In this document: piece by piece, positions 27,236 to 38,878 of the stretch
Layout of the letters: each line of letters starts with the position of its first letter
How positions within the stretch are numbered: position 1 is the first letter of the stretch
From: Ricordea florida
Taxonomy: Eukaryota; Cnidaria; Anthozoa; Corallimorpharia; Ricordeidae
Assembly: GCA_949710005.1 (NCBI GenBank)
Contig: OX453280.1
Coordinates: 13,988,258-14,052,257, forward strand
DNA: 64,000 bases
Direction: 5' to 3'
Notes under the pieces: model-generated
What the model was told of the DNA's origin: nothing
Database searches by the model: none
What the model saw: only the letters and a program-made list of their open reading frames with translations
Translations under genes and position numbers: made by a program

Positions 27236-28653
27236 CTGGTTAATTCCCCCCTGTTCACTCTGCTCGTGAGCTTGCTTGATGATGAGGGTCGTGACCCAAT
27301 GACTTCGAGGTAAGATGATGGGGTAACGGGTTTCCCATGGTAGATATGCCTCCCATCACAGCGAAGAACCCCATCCTCTGACAAGACAGGTCTCAGGGGC
27401 TGCAATCTACTCCCATTTGGCAGTTCCTTTTTGGTCTTGACTGCTCGTATTTCTTCCTTAAAGACTTCTTGCTGTGCTTGTCTGATAAATCTCATTCCAG
27501 AAGACGCTACTTCATCAGGCTGTATAGTACCTTCTCTTCGAAAGGCAGCTGGTAAACGACAGTTTTCGAGGAATCGATCAACTCTTGCAGCAACTCTGGT
27601 AAGTATACTCCAACTCGAGTATCTTCGTGGCTCTAATCGGTCTTCACCGACTGAAGAAAGGAATGTCTTCTCCCCTACTTGTTCCCTTGCCTGGTACGAC
27701 TTCCGGATCTCACTGTTGAACCCAGCCTTCATTTCAATTTTGGTCTCTGGCCACTCAGAAGGGGGTTGCTTTAGATATGATGGACCATTCCACCATTGTT
27801 TTTCCTCAGCAAGGGTCGAAATGCTAAGACCCCTTGTCAGCAAGTCAGCGGGGTTTAGCTTGGTTGGTACATGTCTCCCCTGCTCTGGATTGGTCAAGGC
27901 TTGAATCTCCCCTACACGATTAGACACAAATGGCTTGTACTTTCGACTTTGTCCGCAAATCCAATAGAGGACATCCATGCTATCAGACCAAAACACCCAC
28001 TCATGTTTCTCTATAACAAGCACTTGTCCAACCGTCTCACCAAGCCTGAGGCCTGCCACGGCGGCCATCAGTTCCAGACGTGGTATGCTTATAGCCTGAA
28101 GTGGTGCAACACGGGACCTTGAGGCAATGAGGCGGCAACTGACAGTTCCATCTTTATAGAGGTGTCTGACATAACAGGCTGCTCCATACGCTTCTTCAGA
28201 TGCATCCACAAATATATGTATAGCCATGTGTTCAACTGGAGTGCTGGTCCTCAAGCATCGTGGGATCTGAAGTCTTGGTAATGCTGATAGTTCACTGAAC
28301 CACTGTGTAGCCCTCGCTGACAAATTTTCACCGACCAGCTCATCCCAGTCCACACCACTTGCCCACATGTCTTGTAGCAGGACCTTGGCTCGCACAATGT
28401 AGGGTGATAAAAGGCCAAGTGGGTCGAACAATGTTGCTATCTTCCTTAAGAAGTTACGTTTTGTTTGGGAATGCTTCTCAGTAGGCTGATTAACTTGGAA
28501 TTTAAACACATCTTCCATGGGACACCACAGGACTCCCAAGGTTTTCACTGGAGGTAACTCACCCCGGTCAAGATCAACTTCTGTGGCACAGTCTGAAGAT
28601 GGAATTGATTGTAACACTTCAGGTTCATTCGAAAGCCACTTTCTGGCATGCAT
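27229..28653 (-). CDS. BEL/Pao RNase H and linker region
   Basis: A 474-residue open frame covering the end of the reverse transcriptase (TLGVLWCPMEDVFKF), the thumb/connection region (DPLGLLSPYIVRAKVLLQ) and the RNase H-like domain (IFVDASEEAYGAACYVR, SIPRLELMAAVAGLRL, VFWSDSMDVLYWI). It also covers the start of the integrase zinc region. It belongs to the same polyprotein as its neighbours, which lie in other frames. Confidence 0.9.
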   Translation of the reverse strand: MHARKWLSNEPEVLQSIPSSDCATEVDLDRGELPPVKTLGVLWCPMEDVFKFQVNQPTEKHSQTKRNFLRKIATLFDPLGLLSPYIVRAKVLLQDMWASGVDWDELVGENLSARATQWFSELSALPRLQIPRCLRTSTPVEHMAIHIFVDASEEAYGAACYVRHLYKDGTVSCRLIASRSRVAPLQAISIPRLELMAAVAGLRLGETVGQVLVIEKHEWVFWSDSMDVLYWICGQSRKYKPFVSNRVGEIQALTNPEQGRHVPTKLNPADLLTRGLSISTLAEEKQWWNGPSYLKQPPSEWPETKIEMKAGFNSEIRKSYQAREQVGEKTFLSSVGEDRLEPRRYSSWSILTRVAARVDRFLENCRLPAAFRREGTIQPDEVASSGMRFIRQAQQEVFKEEIRAVKTKKELPNGSRLQPLRPVLSEDGVLRCDGRHIYHGKPVTPSSYLEVIGSRPSSSSKLTSRVNRGELTRC

Positions 28654-29698
28654 TCCAGCAGATCACCATAGTTGCGACAACTGGCTGTACAGCTCAACTG
28701 CTGTCTTGATGTCAGGAACGGAATCCATGCTATCATCCATGTACGTACTCTTGAGGATAGTTTCAGCTGCTAGGGGAAACTCTGATTGACATCTCCTGGC
28801 GTGTTCTTAGGGTTACAAACTGGGCTCGAAAAGGAGATGAATTTACTCCAAATACAAGGCGGTCAAACTCAAAGATGTCAGGCTCTCGGTTTGTCTCTAA
28901 ACTTCGCCACAGAAAGCGATGATGCGGTTGATCATCTTGTTTCAGCTTGATCTGCAGGTACATTTCTTTGATGTCGCACATTAAGGCTACAGGATCACGC
29001 CGCAACCGAAGAAGAACTGTAAACAGGTCATTCTGGAGTTTAGGCCCTTGTAATACAACGTCATTAAGAGACATGCCATTGAACTTGGCGGAGGCATCGA
29101 ACACTATGCGAGTTTTAGTTGTTGACTTGTCTGGTCGTAACACAGGGAAGTGAGGTAGGTACCAGAGTTGATCAGGCTCTCTCCCTTTACGAGGGACCTT
29201 GTGGATGTATCCCTCTTTCTTATACGTTTGCAATATTTTAGTGTAAACTTCAGCAAGCTCAGGAGATCTTTGTAACTTCTTCTCAGTGTTCTGCAAACGG
29301 TGCAGTGCTATACTGTAATTGTTGGGCAATGAACTTTTGTTGCGTTTCCAAGGCATTCCAAAAGCGTAGCGTCCATTGTCATAGGTCAAAGAGTTAGCAA
29401 CTGTGTCCTTTGCAAACTTCTCGTCTGGATTGACAATGCAATTCTCTATACATATAGACTCTTCTATGTCCCAGTACCGACGAACAAGGCTGTTTAGTCT
29501 GTCCGAATCATTCAGGAAGAAGGTAAAATTGGTCTGGGTTCTCTCTGAGTTCACATCTGGATTGCCAATACAAGTCCACCCTAGTGGGGTCAGCCTAGCA
29601 ATGGGCTCTCCTGGTAGCCCCTTCACATCCTTCAGTGAGTACAGCAAGTCAGCATGATCCACGCCAATAAGCAAATCTACCATGGTACGGGGTCCCAC
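28654..29698 (-). pseudogene. BEL/Pao reverse transcriptase, frameshifted
   Basis: The open part (28,763-29,698, 311 residues) contains WYLPHFPVLRPDKSTTKTRIVFDASA and DIKEMYLQIKL, the motifs preceding the active site. The catalytic YMDD lies in another frame near 28,735-28,746, so the domain is interrupted by a frameshift near 28,770. Confidence 0.88.
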
Positions 29699-29716
29699 TT
29701 GAGGAAACTTGATATT

Positions 29717-30175
29717 TTATAGATGTCCCCATTTAGTGCGGTACTTCCTCCAATCCACCACTTCCATGTTTCCTGTAACTCTTTCAGTTGCATAGGCTGA
29801 GACTTCCTTGGACAATTCTCCACTTAATTCCACAAGAGTAGTTTGAAACCTCTCTTGCTTGTCATTCAATACCTTAACAGTTAGTTCATGTGGGCTTCCT
29901 TCAAGTTCAAGTTCCACTGCAACATCACTGTTCAAGTAACGTTTGCTGCTTGCATCATCCAAGAGAGCATTTACTTTAACTCTTCTTTTCCCATTGCTCA
30001 AATAAACAGGAATAGTTCTCAGTGCCATGAATCTGGTGGACAGAATAGGTTCTTCTCCAGTGGTGGTCGAATGGGTTCTCTCACTTATCTCCCCTTCTCT
30101 GGTACAGCTGCTTGTTGATGCACTTGATGACTCCACTCCAACTTCTGCCTGTGTTTCTACTCTTGCCACACCCAT
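29717..30175 (-). CDS. BEL/Pao aspartic protease region
   Basis: VNALLDDASSKRYLN provides the retroviral-type protease active-site Asp (D-D-A-S in BEL/Pao elements). The fragment is 152 residues and overlaps the end of the gag frame. Confidence 0.75.
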   Translation of the reverse strand: MGVARVETQAEVGVESSSASTSSCTREGEISERTHSTTTGEEPILSTRFMALRTIPVYLSNGKRRVKVNALLDDASSKRYLNSDVAVELELEGSPHELTVKVLNDKQERFQTTLVELSGELSKEVSAYATERVTGNMEVVDWRKYRTKWGHL

Positions 30176-31505
30176 TTATCCCACAGACCTTGTTCCACAA
30201 ACACGTATCCCCACGATGTCCATCACTTAGACATCTAAAACACAATTTATGCTCCTTTGCAATGTTCCACCGGTTGCTTACTGCTAGCCTCTTAAAACCT
30301 TCACAATTCCAGAGACTATGGGGTCCTTTGCAGACCTTGAACTTCCTCACAGGTTTCCTCTTGGAGCTTCGGTCTTCAGCTAAGAATGTTCTCTCCCTCT
30401 TGGGCCCATCTTTAATGGCACCTACTATTGTTTCGGAAGCTATTGTCATAAACTCTGACACACGGTCAACGAATTCTCTCAATGCTGTAACACTTTCACT
30501 CTCACCACTATCGAAAATCCATTGCTTGTACTTTGCAAGAAGACTCTTGTTGAACTTGTGTTGGAGAGAGATATAGAGCAATCCACTCCCAAGTTCTGCT
30601 TCTTGATTGGCAACTGTTACGTTTACGACTAATGCTTCCAAGAGCTCAGCAAACCTCTCCAGATCCTTCTCATTCCCTTCTCTTATTTGTTTACAGGCAT
30701 CCAACTCTTCGAGACGAAGTGTGAGAGCTCGCCGCTTCCCACCATATTTGCGGTCCAGTCGTGCCTTGGCTACTTCATAGGCTGTGGCTGAATGGCCAAG
30801 ATGCTCGATTACTTTTAATGCTTCACCCTGGAGGCATTCACGCAATCTTAACAACTTGTATTCTGGTGTCGCTCTTGCTCGATCATCACATGAGTAAAAT
30901 ACTGCCTTCCAAGCCCCATACTGCTTCTTATTACCAGAAAACTTAGGAATGCTTACTCTCTTAAGGGCTGCAGAATCAACATTGATCTTGTCATGGTAAG
31001 GGTATGATGGTTGGCTGGCTTCAGGGGTTGATTGACTTTGATTGCCACTTGACATACGTGGTACCACACTGGGAGTTCCAGATGCCATTACATTAGAATT
31101 ATATGAAGCTGGTGTTGGTAAAGCAGATGATCCAACTGGGATGGTCTGACCTGAATTTGCAAGTGGATTTATGGGATGCTGCTGAGATTGAGGTTGATAA
31201 ACCACTGTGGACATCTGAGGCACTGAGCCTTCAGGCACAAAGGGGGTAAAAGAATAAACAACTCCACTTACTGGTGAAGATAGTGCAGCCATACTGTTGA
31301 CAGGTGTGGATGTTGACATGTGCAATTTTGATGTTGAGGAAATACAGGGCTCACCTGGAATGGGTGCCTCTGCAGTCATCTGAGACTCTGGGGCAGTACC
31401 TGTTTCCCTTGTGGATTGTCCTAGCACCTGCGTGTCACTGACTTGTCCTTTCAATCCTTCCATCAGATTACGAGCCCCATTTTTCTGACCTCGCTCCACC
31501 TGCAA
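30081..31505 (-). CDS. BEL/Pao gag
   Basis: A 474-residue frame with a Ser/Pro/Thr-rich N-terminal half, a retrotransposon gag core around FSGNKKQYGAWKAVFYS and LRLRECLQGEALKVIEHLG (DUF1759-type), and Cys/His knuckles near the C-terminus (CKGPHSLWNC and CFRCLSDGHRGDTC). These are the nucleic-acid-binding fingers of the capsid precursor. Confidence 0.88.
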   Translation of the reverse strand: MQVERGQKNGARNLMEGLKGQVSDTQVLGQSTRETGTAPESQMTAEAPIPGEPCISSTSKLHMSTSTPVNSMAALSSPVSGVVYSFTPFVPEGSVPQMSTVVYQPQSQQHPINPLANSGQTIPVGSSALPTPASYNSNVMASGTPSVVPRMSSGNQSQSTPEASQPSYPYHDKINVDSAALKRVSIPKFSGNKKQYGAWKAVFYSCDDRARATPEYKLLRLRECLQGEALKVIEHLGHSATAYEVAKARLDRKYGGKRRALTLRLEELDACKQIREGNEKDLERFAELLEALVVNVTVANQEAELGSGLLYISLQHKFNKSLLAKYKQWIFDSGESESVTALREFVDRVSEFMTIASETIVGAIKDGPKRERTFLAEDRSSKRKPVRKFKVCKGPHSLWNCEGFKRLAVSNRWNIAKEHKLCFRCLSDGHRGDTCLWNKVCGINGCGKSRNTGRSWSGVIKCINKQLYQRRGDK

Positions 31506-31528
31506 TTTTCCTCTGCGAATTCTCTCAT

Positions 31529-32011
31529 TCAGCTTTTTCTGGCATTCCTCGTAGTTTTTTCCAGGTCTTGTGCCACTTGACTAAGCTCCAACTCACGCTT
31601 ACTAATTTCCTCCTTGATCCGATCAGTCTGCTCCTTTATCATAAGCTCTTCAGCGGCTGCTGATTTGGAACTGTTTAAGACACCACATTGACTCGAACTG
31701 CTGTTCAGATATCCTCTAACTAACTCTTCAATTTCGTTAAAATTTTCTTCCACAGCCTCTACCTCCAAAAGTACAGCTCTAAGTTTATCCAAGTCGCCAG
31801 CGATTTCGTAATGTGACTCAAGCCGCACACAGGCTTCGACGACCGTTTCGAAAGCGACCGAAACAAAATCCAAGGCTTCCATAACTTTAACTTTCGGAGA
31901 TAACCCTCCTTCCATCAACATCAACAGTCTCGTCCTGGTTCGCGTGTAAGCACCTTTGGCCTTCGCCTTTTCGCACTTGAGTTTCTCCATCGATCGGGGC
32001 ACACAACACAA
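31529..32011 (-). CDS. BEL/Pao gag N-terminal fragment
   Basis: A 160-residue, Glu/Lys-rich coiled-coil frame just inside the 5' LTR. It is followed in another frame by the main gag, so it is probably the original N-terminus separated by a frameshift near 31,520. Confidence 0.65.
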   Translation of the reverse strand: MCCVPRSMEKLKCEKAKAKGAYTRTRTRLLMLMEGGLSPKVKVMEALDFVSVAFETVVEACVRLESHYEIAGDLDKLRAVLLEVEAVEENFNEIEELVRGYLNSSSSQCGVLNSSKSAAAEELMIKEQTDRIKEEISKRELELSQVAQDLEKTTRNARKS

Positions 32012-32092
32012 ACTGGTCGTAAATAGCGAACGTCGATCTCAAATAATTCTTGAATTCCAGCGGTTCACCATTTGCAACCTCGCTACCAAAAA

Positions 32093-32287
32093 TGTTCTTC
32101 CGGGTGACTCCTGGGCTTTCGTTCATCAACAACTAAAGAACACACTGAAAATTTCAACTTTTATTTTGCCACCGAACGAAACAAATGGCGGGTCTTCGAC
32201 CTCGTGGCACCAAAGACCCACGCGCATGCTCAGCTTTTTGCCATATAATATTATAACCGCAGGGGGGACTGGTAAGTCTTCAGAACA
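32093..32287 (-). repeat. BEL/Pao 5' LTR
   Basis: Partner of 25,894-26,089; followed by CTCCG. Confidence 0.9.
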
Positions 32288-33078
32288 CTCCGGTTCCAAC
32301 AATAGAAAATTGATTGAAATTTAAATAAGGAATAGTCCAGGCCTTCTAGTTTGTGTGGTCCAAGTATCAAAGCAATTTGCCGATTGGGTTTGGAGAAATG
32401 GCCGTTCAAAAATCGTTGATTTTCAAAGAAGCAGCAAAAACGGTGGTGTTGTTACTGTAAGGCACTCTCTCGTCTTTAAACGGCTATTTCTCCGGTTCCA
32501 ACGAGCCAAATTGATTGAAATTTAAATAAGAAATAGTCCAGGCCGTCTAGTTTGTGTGGTCCAAGTATCAAAGCGATTTGCCGAGTGGGTTTGGAGAAAT
32601 GGCCGTTCAAAAATCGTTGATTTTCAAGGAAGCAGCAAAAACGGTGGTGTTGTTACTGTAAGGCACTCTCTCGTCTTTGAGCGGCTATTTCTCCGGTTCC
32701 AACAAGCTAAATTGATTGCAAATTTGGATTGGGAGAAGTCAAGGCCTTCTAGTTTGTGTGCCCAGGTATCAGAGCGATTTGCTTATTGGGTTTGGAGTAA
32801 TGGGCGTTCAAAAATCGTTGATTTTGAAAGAAGCAGCAAAAACGGGGGTGTTGTTACTGTAAGGCAACCTCTCGTCTTTAAGCGGCCATAAGGAAAAGTC
32901 AAGGTGGTCTAGTTTGTATGGCTTAAATTTAAGAGTGATTTGCTGATTGGGTTTGGAGTCATCGCCGTTAAAAGTACGTTTATTTTCAAAGAAGCACCCT
33001 CTCGCATTAAAACGACAACTTCCCCGGTTCCAACAAGCTAAATTGATTGAAATTTGGATAGGGAAAGGTCCGGGCGCT
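32288..33078. repeat. ~201-bp satellite array, right part
   Basis: About four further units of the array seen at 24.1-25.9 kb, with deletions in the last units. It ends abruptly near 33,078 where Polinton polymerase sequence begins. Confidence 0.8.
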
Positions 33079-36000
33079 CTGCTTACCTCCAGTTTCGTCC
33101 TTCATCATACCAATAATTTTCTTATTCAATCCAACTTCGATTCAAGAAGGATGATCCTTAGGAAGGTTACTTGTGTCGAATAAATTTCTTACATCAGGGC
33201 TTATATCCTTGTAAAAGTCTTCCGTCTCTATCTCATACATAAGCGAATCTGTGTCAGTGAACAAAAGTTTAGCCTTTTCACCATATTTAGGCTTGATATA
33301 ATTATAGTGAAAATCATACATTAAAATCTTACTTACATCTAGAATGGAAGCACCCAAGTAAACAGGTTTATCAAATGACAGCTTCGTCTTCTTCATGTTA
33401 ATGGCTACTAGATTCTCACAAAAAATGGTACGATGTTGAAAATTTGGTTTAGATATTAATTTCCTAGCTTGGAATTCGCTTGTAACCAGTTGGACATCCA
33501 CTCTGTTTCTAATGTTCTCCATAGTCTTACCGAATACTGCATTATTCATGAGCTTGAAGAAATCTTTCTCAAAGTCATTTGTTCCTTTAGCTCTGAGTTG
33601 AGTATTCATATTAATATAAGGCTTCAAAAATGCAGACTCTTCAAATGTTATTCCTCTATGTATTTTGGTTAGTTTTAATCCGAGACTAGTTTCAAAGATT
33701 CATGATGTATAACATAATCTATTTTATTTCCTAATGTTGTAATGAGTTTCTCTATTCCGTTAATTTTAAGTCTTTCCGGAGCAAGTGGATAATCATTGTA
33801 AAAATCATGAAGATGTTTGGGATATTCCAAATCAACTTCTAGAAAGCATGGTAAATTTTCCCAGTCTTCAGGCTCACTATCTGTAATTCACCTAAAACCA
33901 TGAGTTGGTAGAGGTTTTGTCATAGGCCATCCGTAAAGATTGTTCGCATCTAGATATATAATGTAACTTTTAGGTTTCTGAGGATCATACTCCTTCATAT
34001 GCGGATTGTTAGCATTACCAATGATCTAGTAGTTATCATTGAAACTCCTCCCCGAATTCCTTTCTCAATCATAATTAGCATTTCAGGATCTGTCAAAAGC
34101 TCCAACTTCACTCCAGTCTTCTTTAACATCGCACCCCAAGCTAGTCCGGGTGCTGTGTAATACCTAGCGGGATCCAGTCCATAATTTTTGGAACAAACAT
34201 TTTCAAAATCATCTGCTAATAGAATAACATCAGTGTTAAGACATAGATCATGGTAATCCCTCATGCTTTTCATATTGTAATAATTCCAAATCTTTTTAGC
34301 GTGTTCATAATCCTCATCTGATATGTGAGTGTCATTCAGCATTGAGTAAGATTCTTCTTTCTGAGGAAGTTGTGTGATATTAAGTTTGTCAAACCAATCA
34401 CAAGGAAAAACACCTTTTCGCAACAAGAATTCCAATTCATCTTCTTCAAAAAAATGATCCTTGTTATCAAATGAATCGTTGGAAGGTCATTTACCAGATT
34501 ACTGAGGCTGGTCGACATAAACTTGAATGAATCTATGAACCTAATATCTCGTTTAACATCTATCCACTTGCCTTGCTTGTTTTTGAATCCGTTCAGAACG
34601 ATTTTTTTACTGAAAAAAATATACTTCTCTTCATTATTTGCTATGCAGTTTATTTTACCTTCTGAAATACCAAGATTCCTTATGAAGAGATGTGAATCAT
34701 AACCAGAAAGATGGTGAAATATCACCGGAAAGAACTTAGGAATCTTATAGTTTAACTTGCATGATTCATGAGCTGCGCCTCGATATTTTAAAGTAAGATG
34801 ACAATGATCCAATACCTTATTTTTATTACCTAATTCTAATCCGGATATGTGACAATGTGTAGCATTTTCAAAATCTATTTTATCCCTTTCAGTCATCCTA
34901 GCATTCATTTTAAACTTGAACTTATTATAAGTATCCTTAATATCTGTCTCTAGAGAATTTAAAAAATGCTGTTCTACATTTTCTCCTGGTGATTTGGCTG
35001 TATATGATACTAGTTTCGGTTTAAATACAGAATCACGAAAACATTTAATAAGATAAGTATACCCAGATGGTTTGTGTTTTTAATATTGATTTTTAAAGCT
35101 TTTTCTTTCATCTGGAGAACTGGTGTCAATTCTTTGATTATAACATTCAAAATCCGCATAAACAACGTAGGAGACTCGCATCTTTCTGTTGTAATTTTTA
35201 AGACTAATTTACTTTGGACTTCCATCTTCATTCATAGGCATTTCTATCCTAACTGCTTCATGTTCTTTACAGAATTTATGATGTTTTTCTAATGATTTCT
35301 TAAGTTGGAAAGAACTAAGACAACGATAACAAAAATGACGCTTACAATGATAGCGGATCTCCACAGCGGCTCGAAGAGCCGCAGAGCGGAGCCCCATAAC
35401 TACCGTGCGAGGATAGAAATTGAGAAAACCATGCGTTTGAGTTTTCATGGTCATCGTGACTAGCGGCATGGCTCGCGGTCGCGTGCGCCTAGCGACGACG
35501 ACGACGACGACGACGATGTTGCCCCAACATGGCGGCCATAGTCAGCTGGGATATTTAGAAGGTCTTAAACCGAAAGGAGGCTTTGTTTTTCGCGCGCTTT
35601 TCGCGGCTTGGCGCGGCTACACAACCTACAGCCAGTAGTCTACAGCAGTCTACAATGTTTTGCTGAAAAAACGGATTTTATTCCATAGGTACTGAGATTT
35701 ACTCCTTATAAATCTGTGTGAGAAAACAGTCTGTGTGAGAAAATAGTCTGTAAACAACTAAAAGCAATTTGATTGGTTGGACCATTTTCTTCACTAGTGA
35801 AAAAAAGTGGTCCGACCAATTCACTGTTCATAGAGGTAGGATCAGTTTTGGCGCCATCAACTCGGCAAAAAGTGAGCAATAACGGCTTCTTCCTCAGCTT
35901 CTTCTTTGAGAAATTCTAGGTTATATTTGCAGATACAGCTTCAGTCGAGGACTTCATACAAGATCAAGAAAATAAAAATACGAATAACAAATCCGAACAG

Positions 36001-37535
36001 CCCGTCGCTTCACTGAAAGAATTCTTGACGTTGAAAGGCGAATCAAGGTCCGTAGAAGAAATTCCTTCAAACGAGCTCAATTCAGTTCATGAGTGAATTT
36101 GTCCGGTTGCAGTGGGAAAGAAGGAAAACAAAGATTATGAGCCAAGTTCGCTGCGTTCTCTCTTTCGCAACGGTTATTTGAATAAAAAAGCTACGGATTC
36201 AGCATCTCAAAAGAAGTGGTGTTTGAAAAAGCAAGAGCGGCATTAAACTGATCAAAACAAAAAGGTAATTTTACATTGTATTTCCCGTACACAAGACATT
36301 CCTGAGTCATTCACGAGTCGTTTTAAAACGTTTTTAACTGTCTTTGGTTCTTATACTTCTAGCGACATTTCCAACAGTGTTTAAAGTAGAATTTTCCAGT
36401 TCGTGCAATGTTTGTATCATTTTAGAGAAGTAAATTTTGAACGCATTTTTAACTTGACTGTCATGTTTATTCGGTATGCTCCAAAATAAAGCCTGCTAAG
36501 TGCGTTTTGCACCTTGTTGTGGTATCTTGATTTTTCTAGCCCAGCGTGATTCATGATCAGTTAGTAGTATTTTGTAAGGAGTAAATCTCAGTACCTAAAA
36601 AATAAACAAATTACTTCATGGTTAGTTCGCCCGAACCATTTTTCTTCACTCGTTGTGAAGAAAAGTAAACTCACACGTTTGCTGCGCTCACTCGTTCGTT
36701 TTCTATTCTTCACAACTCGTGAAGAAAAATCGTCCGCCCTCACTAACCATGAAGTAATCTCTACAGTCATAGCGGTTTTGGAGGAAAAATTTTCTTCCTA
36801 CAAGTTTTCAAGCGTTTTTGGAGGGACATAAGCATAAAGCTGAGTGTCTATTTTTCCTTTGTTAAAGAGCTGCCCAGCTGCTTTTGGTGTTGCTTTAAAA
36901 CTATTATAATTTTGCTGACCAGGTAATGGTTCTTCCGTTGAGTCGCGAGCTAGATGTTTTTTTTTTTGACGATTTATTTGAGCTATCGAATCTTCTTTAA
37001 GTAGTTGCGTACACCAGGCGTATTTAATAACTTTAGTGACAACATTTTCAATGTGTGAGGAGCTCCGCTTTTAGGCTTGCCTAAATCTATTTAATATTTA
37101 TTATTTAACTGAGAAGTCTGCTATTTTTAATCCAAGTGTAGTGATTTGTTTCATTATTTGATATTAGTAAGTTAATTACACGTTCGTCATCACCTTCGAA
37201 TTTTTTACTAATCCCTAATCGGTATACATATCCAACATCCTTCTTCTTAACTTCATCGTTATATCCAAAAACATTAACTACAAGTTTGTTCTGCCTTTCA
37301 AATCTGTCAATCTGCGTTAAAGGTGTAGGAAACTCAATACCAGTCCAATCAAAGTTCTCTGAATTAGCTGTCATTTGTTTGTTTAACCTGGTCATTACGG
37401 TGGTTACAGCCCATTTGAAGCACTCATGATCATTCTTATTGTTTACATTTATTATCGCTTCCTTTTTAGCTATTTCCTCTGGTAATGGTAAATATGAGCT
37501 ACCTCGTAAAGGCTCGAATTGATTTACATGAAATT
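33079..37535 (-). pseudogene. polB: Truncated Polinton family B DNA polymerase (P2)
   Basis: Minus-strand pieces at 37,105-37,530, 35,209-35,345, 34,336-34,908, 33,995-34,435 and 33,142-33,627 follow the order of the P1 polymerase: N-terminal domain, C2H2-like finger, VYADFECY (near 35,150-35,180), the HCHIS...DHCH zinc module (near 34,780-34,860), the LYGW palm motif (near 33,920-33,950) and DTDSL (near 33,240-33,260). The 1.7-kb element splits it at 35,352. Both ends are missing: the N-terminus is cut near 37,535 against a Helentron-like repeat and the C-terminus near 33,079 against the satellite. It is AT-rich and closer in style to P3 than to P1. Several frameshifts are present. Confidence 0.9.
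35353..37094. mobile_element. ~1.7-kb unclassified mobile element, copy 2 (in P2)
   Basis: Near-identical to 11,833-13,557, in the same plus-strand orientation. TA is present on both sides (35,351-35,352 and 37,095-37,096). The flank CTTACAATGAT resembles the P1 flank CTTACATTAT, hinting at a target preference. Confidence 0.8.
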
Positions 37536-38502
37536 TTCATATATTCAAAATAACTTTCATGTGGTATATACTTTTGACTGATTGATGTTGATTTCACATT
37601 ATTTTTTTACAGGAGTACGTAGTGCAGAAATCTTTTTCAACATATTAAGATTTCAATAACTCTTTCTTTCATGTATTGCTTTTATGATATGACCTAAAAA
37701 TAGCACAACCACATACCATACAGTGGGCACTCACTATTACGAAACCTTTCAATCCAATTGTTTTACGCCAATATTTTTTATATAATGACATTGTATCTCA
37801 CACTTCTGTTGATATGGTATCTCTTTTGAGGGAAGAGGAATTTTCTTATCTACCACTGGGGGTACCTTTGCAACTGAAGAGAGTACACAAATTGAAACAT
37901 GCACTATTCATAATGCTCTCAATAATGGTTATCTAGGAATGAAATAATGACTGCAGTAGACAATAAAATATCTAATTAGAAGATTCTTCCTACAATGAAT
38001 CTCATGTAATTATAACAAAAAAAAACATAAAAAAATAATTGGAGCATTCAACTCATCCTCGGTGTAAGAACATATTGTGTTTTAAACTAAAAAAAACAGG
38101 TTTTTACACCGTGGTAAACGAAAGGATTCATATCAACTCTTCAAAATTTCACCTGCAAAAGATTTACAATCATTTTCAATTTGTGTTAAGTGAATATTAT
38201 TCTGATACTTCATCGAATCTGTATTCCTTGTCAAGATAATAAATAATTTTACTTCTATTCCCTCTGGTGCAATCTCAGTGGCAGTGAAAGAGCTAAATGA
38301 AGGTCAATATTTTAAGCAGTGTGTTGAGCGGTATACTGATCATGTAATTTTCACCAGGTGTCACTAATTGTGTACCAAACACAGCATAACAAATGAAATA
38401 ATGGGGATTACGCTGATGTAGAAAATAAAAAATAAAATATAAGAGCATTGTGACTTCTTCAAAACTAGCTTCGCGAGGTTTTTGTGGGAGTCGTATATCT
38501 AG
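37536..38502 (+). mobile_element. 3' fragment of Helentron-like element (copy A)
   Basis: Matches about 48,170-49,258 and 51,350-52,446 with an internal deletion. It ends GGGAGTCGTATATCTAG. Confidence 0.7.
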
Positions 38503-38878
38503 TATTAAATATCAGTGCAAATAATGATAATGATGATGTAATGATAGAATGATTACAATTATTGGGGTTTTAGCCCTGATAGGGAAAACCATTATGGATT
38601 CTTAAAAAAATACCCTCGCGAGGTTTTGCGGGAGTCGTCTTTCTGCTAGTACTAGCTATTGAGATCTTGAGATTGAAAAGTTTATATTTTTAATCTTTGA
38701 AGCCAAATGTTGTTAGTCTGTTGTATTCGGTTCTCATGGAAGTTAATTTGAAAATCTTTAGCTCATTTTTAATGACAATTTTACTAAATTACTGGTATGT
38801 GTGAGTACATGTACAAGTATTAATGGTTAATAAGTATTAATGGTTTATTAATGGCCGAATTACAGAGCGTAGCAAATA
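38503..38878. repeat. Further Helentron-like end and AT-rich sequence
   Basis: A second terminal signature (CCTCGCGAGGTTTTGCGGGAGTCGT) lies near 38,612-38,638, preceded by GGGGTTTTAGCCCTGATAGGG, as in the inverted copy near 1,460-1,510. No gene is seen. Confidence 0.5.

Larger units (their letters stand above)
25894..32287 (-). mobile_element. BEL/Pao LTR retrotransposon
   Basis: Two ~196-bp LTRs beginning TGTTCTTCCGG and ending TTCAGAACA flank gag, protease, reverse transcriptase, RNase H and integrase, all on the minus strand and in BEL/Pao order. CTCCG on both sides (25,889-25,893 and 32,288-32,292) is the 5-bp target duplication, and it falls in the satellite's TTTCTCCGGTTCC sequence. 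Next to the 5' LTR on the minus strand is TTTTTGGTAGCGAGG, a primer-binding-site candidate. A purine-rich AAAGAAGGGGAGGA precedes the 3' LTR. The coding region is split by several frameshifts. Confidence 0.95.
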
